DNA of 5,491 nt from Acidimicrobiaceae bacterium (GTDB lineage: Bacteria; Actinomycetota; Acidimicrobiia; Acidimicrobiales; UBA8592), in NCBI GenBank assembly GCA_002724825.1, contig PBPU01000115.1:1-5491 (forward strand), written 5' to 3'. The position numbers and the translations under genes are program-made. The notes beneath the pieces are model-generated. The model ran no database searches, had not been told where the DNA came from, and was given only the letters and a program-made list of their open reading frames with translations. The first letter of the stretch is position 1, and each line of letters starts with the position of its first letter. Shown here piece after piece: positions 4,052 to 5,491 of the stretch.

Positions 4052-5491
4052 CTAATTTTGTGGTGCTATTCCTACGGCACCGCCGCCACCACACCCAGCG
4101 AGGTTGATGGTTCCACTAATCGTTTCGGATAGTCCGAGAGGTCCGCCCGGTCCAGCAGGAAGGGCATATCCAGTCAGTGACCAGGTAGGGTATCCATCCC
4201 CTAGATATGGCCATTGATTTGCACCAGAGAACATTTCACCAGCGGTGAAAACTTCCTGCCAGTAATAGTCATCAATATCCCCACTCGCTATTTCGCGAGC
4301 TACTGTTACAGCTCCCGGATCGCCAGTAACGGTCAGCTCAACCCGATAACCGGGAGCCCTATCCTCAGGATTATACGGTGGTTCAAGCCGGGAGATGAAG
4401 CTTGAACAACTCGCATCCGACCAATTCGTATACGGAGCTGCATATGTGATTCCAGGTGTTGTAGGAGTTGGTGTTGGGACCGGTGTTGGATCCGGCTGTG
4501 GCGTTGGAGTTGGCGTTGGATCGGGCACCGGCGTAGGTGTTGGCATTGGCGTTGGTGTTGGTTGCGCCGTTATTCCTGGGTTCTCAAAGCAAGTGTCACC
4601 AAAGCCAGGCAACGAACCATACCAAGATAGCTCGGTATCTAACGCCTCGGTGGGAGTACCATCCTCATTTAGGGGTTGCCATATCCCATCGATTTCGCCC
4701 CATAGAGAACCATCAGGTGCTCGCCATTCGTCGATGCCGTCGTCATTGACGTCTACCCAGCCCCAACCTTGATCTTCACAGTGGCATTCTTCAATCCAAC
4801 CAGGCAGCCCTTCATAGGTAAATACATTCGGAAGAGTTGGGTCATTTGATTCCCAGCTGCCATCTTGTTGTGGGAACCAGACATTACCAAGCGGATCGTT
4901 CCAGACCCAAACTCCGTCTTCTTTTTGTTCCCAACCCCACTCAGGACACTCTTCACAATCTTCAATCCAACCAGGAAGGTCCGTGTAGTCCTTCCAACCT
5001 ATGAAAATGGTTGGACCCATGTAGTCTTCGTCTACATCAATCTCTGGAGACCAGACCCAGCCATCTTCTTCAGATAGTACTAGGGTGACGATTTCTCCGG
5101 TTGGGCTGTGCCATTCCCAGCTGCCATCTTCGTTTTGGACCCAACCCCACTCAGGACACTCTTCACAATCTTCGTCGTATCCTGGGAGATCAGTAATCTC
5201 AGGAACAGGGACGTATTCATATCCCTCGCCGTTTTCAGGGTCATCGTTACTCTCTTGGAAGCTAGTCATTTCCATTTCATATGGGGGTGACCAGTTGCCC
5301 ATGGGGTCGTATGTCCAGATGGTGCCGTCAGGCGCATGCCATTCCCAGCCGCCATCTTCGTTTTGGACCCAACCCCACTCAGGACAGTCGAAGCAATCTT
5401 CTGACCATCCAGGAAGATCTCGGTAGTCTTCATAGGTTACACCGAAATCGGGGTCGTCAACAAGGAGAAGTGCTCGTTCCCATCCTGTTCC
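4052..5491 (-). CDS. Large Trp-rich repeat protein with Pro-Thr linker and C-terminal Cys-bracketed domain (N-terminus missing)
   Basis: I do not recognise this family. The frame is open from the right edge to TAG at 4052-4054, giving 479 visible residues without an N-terminus. The internal ATG at 5300-5302 falls inside a repeat and is not the start. Residues 25-306 hold four repeats and a degenerate fifth, each opening with LPG plus an aromatic residue. Units 1-3 then read EDC-x2-CPEWGW, followed by an acidic stretch with an EDG turn and paired Trp. Unit 4 has C-x-C, and unit 5 keeps one Cys. Residues 310-346 are a Pro-Thr linker. Residues 347-479 form a probable beta-rich domain bracketed by Cys 362 and Cys 467, ending in a Gly-rich tail. 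The strongly acidic composition, the linker and the paired Cys suggest an exported or surface protein, but no signal peptide or anchor is visible. Its regulation lies outside the window. Confidence 0.85.
   Translation of the reverse strand, partial: GTGWERALLLVDDPDFGVTYEDYRDLPGWSEDCFDCPEWGWVQNEDGGWEWHAPDGTIWTYDPMGNWSPPYEMEMTSFQESNDDPENGEGYEYVPVPEITDLPGYDEDCEECPEWGWVQNEDGSWEWHSPTGEIVTLVLSEEDGWVWSPEIDVDEDYMGPTIFIGWKDYTDLPGWIEDCEECPEWGWEQKEDGVWVWNDPLGNVWFPQQDGSWESNDPTLPNVFTYEGLPGWIEECHCEDQGWGWVDVNDDGIDEWRAPDGSLWGEIDGIWQPLNEDGTPTEALDTELSWYGSLPGFGDTCFENPGITAQPTPTPMPTPTPVPDPTPTPTPQPDPTPVPTPTPTTPGITYAAPYTNWSDASCSSFISRLEPPYNPEDRAPGYRVELTVTGDPGAVTVAREIASGDIDDYYWQEVFTAGEMFSGANQWPYLGDGYPTWSLTGYALPAGPGGPLGLSETISGTINLAGCGGGGAVGIAPQN
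4454..4564 (-). repeat. Pro-Thr-rich linker repeat
   Basis: About 37 residues of alternating Pro-Thr with occasional Asp, Gln, Val and Met, encoded by a degenerate hexamer array that reads as GGTGTT-like units on the + strand. Such linkers commonly join domains of secreted, often glycosylated, proteins. The array separates the Trp-rich repeats from the C-terminal domain, and its low complexity makes it prone to length change. Confidence 0.85.
5111..5158 (-). repeat. 48-base near-identical DNA copy (unit 2 copy of unit 1)
   Basis: This segment matches 5339-5386 at 47 of 48 bases, the single difference being T at 5122 against C at 5350, which is silent (Ser... of no effect on the aligned Trp-Glu coding phase is not claimed). 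The copies are 228 bases apart, exactly 76 codons. They encode the CPEWGW-VQNEDG core. Confidence 0.85.
5339..5386 (-). repeat. 48-base near-identical DNA copy (unit 1 copy)
   Basis: Partner of 5111-5158, offset by 228 bases and in the same reading phase. It encodes the conserved core of repeat unit 1, including CPEWGW and the following Trp-rich turn. Confidence 0.85.

Larger units (their letters stand above)
4574..5419 (-). repeat. Tandem protein repeats (LPGW / CPEWGW units)
   Basis: Unit boundaries taken at the residue before LPG are 5192-5419, 4982-5191, 4811-4981, 4616-4810, and a short fifth piece at 4574-4615. Units are 76, 70, 57 and 65 residues long. The first half (LPG, Cys pair, WGW, EDG, W-x-W) is conserved and the second half is variable in length and sequence. 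Aromatic-acidic lead-ins such as TYEDYRD and GWKDYTD precede units 1 and 3. The sequence before unit 1 resembles the end of another unit (DDPDFGVTYED), so more copies probably lie beyond the right edge. Confidence 0.85.

Noticed and set aside
4395..4772. Plus-strand open frame encoding a Val-Gly repeat protein
   Set aside because: It is the antisense reading of the Pro-Thr linker and its flanks; the Val-Gly pattern is simply the complement of Pro-Thr codons, and the minus frame has coherent domains.
4930..5386. CRISPR-like array, from similar blocks at regular distance
   Set aside because: The blocks are coding, 210-228 bases apart with no spacer-sized intervals, and the reading frame is kept through all of them.
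4616..5419. WW domains, suggested by LPGW and later Trp-Pro
   Set aside because: Spacing and the central YY/HN motif of WW domains are absent, and the conserved Cys pair and WGW have no counterpart there.
5085..5426. Plus-strand open frame over the repeat region
   Set aside because: It runs antisense to the Trp-rich repeats, and its apparent internal repetition mirrors the minus-strand units.

Overview
The window carries five clear genes, a possible tail of a sixth at the left edge, and short intergenic gaps, none over about 140 bases. GC content looks moderate (near 50% by eye). Three luciferase-like monooxygenase (LLM) family oxidoreductases in about 3.3 kb, two of them resembling F420-dependent actinobacterial members, plus a TetR-type regulator and a secreted-looking Pro-Thr-linker protein, suggest an actinobacterial lineage, perhaps marine Acidimicrobiia. 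LLM-rich Chloroflexota such as SAR202 are an alternative. This assignment is inference from gene content; no ribosomal marker is present.

Left part (1-1974): a probable C-terminal tail of an upstream gene ends at 52. A first LLM oxidoreductase follows on + (121-1050). It converges, across an imperfect hairpin, on a second LLM oxidoreductase on - (1117-1974). The two proteins share a core block (LGVG-x-GW and DFSSRG) and are distant paralogues.

Middle part (1975-3952): a 130-base divergent regulatory region separates the second LLM gene from a + strand pair, a third, more LuxA-like LLM enzyme (2105-3328) and a TetR-family regulator (3353-3952) only 24 bases downstream. The + promoter (TTGACT, 17 bases, TACATT) carries an inverted repeat over each of its two boxes. 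The simplest reading is that the TetR protein represses its own operon, perhaps responding to a substrate or product of the enzyme, and may also affect the divergent LLM gene.

Right part (3953-5491): a perfect 15-bp hairpin sits between the convergent TetR gene and a large - strand gene that runs off the right edge. The visible 479 residues of that gene hold four Trp-rich, acidic, Cys-containing repeats plus a degenerate fifth, a Pro-Thr linker, and a C-terminal domain bracketed by cysteines. I do not recognise this repeat family. It is the most novel-looking item here, and its repeats show nearly identical DNA, a sign of recent duplication. Its promoter and N-terminus lie outside the window.
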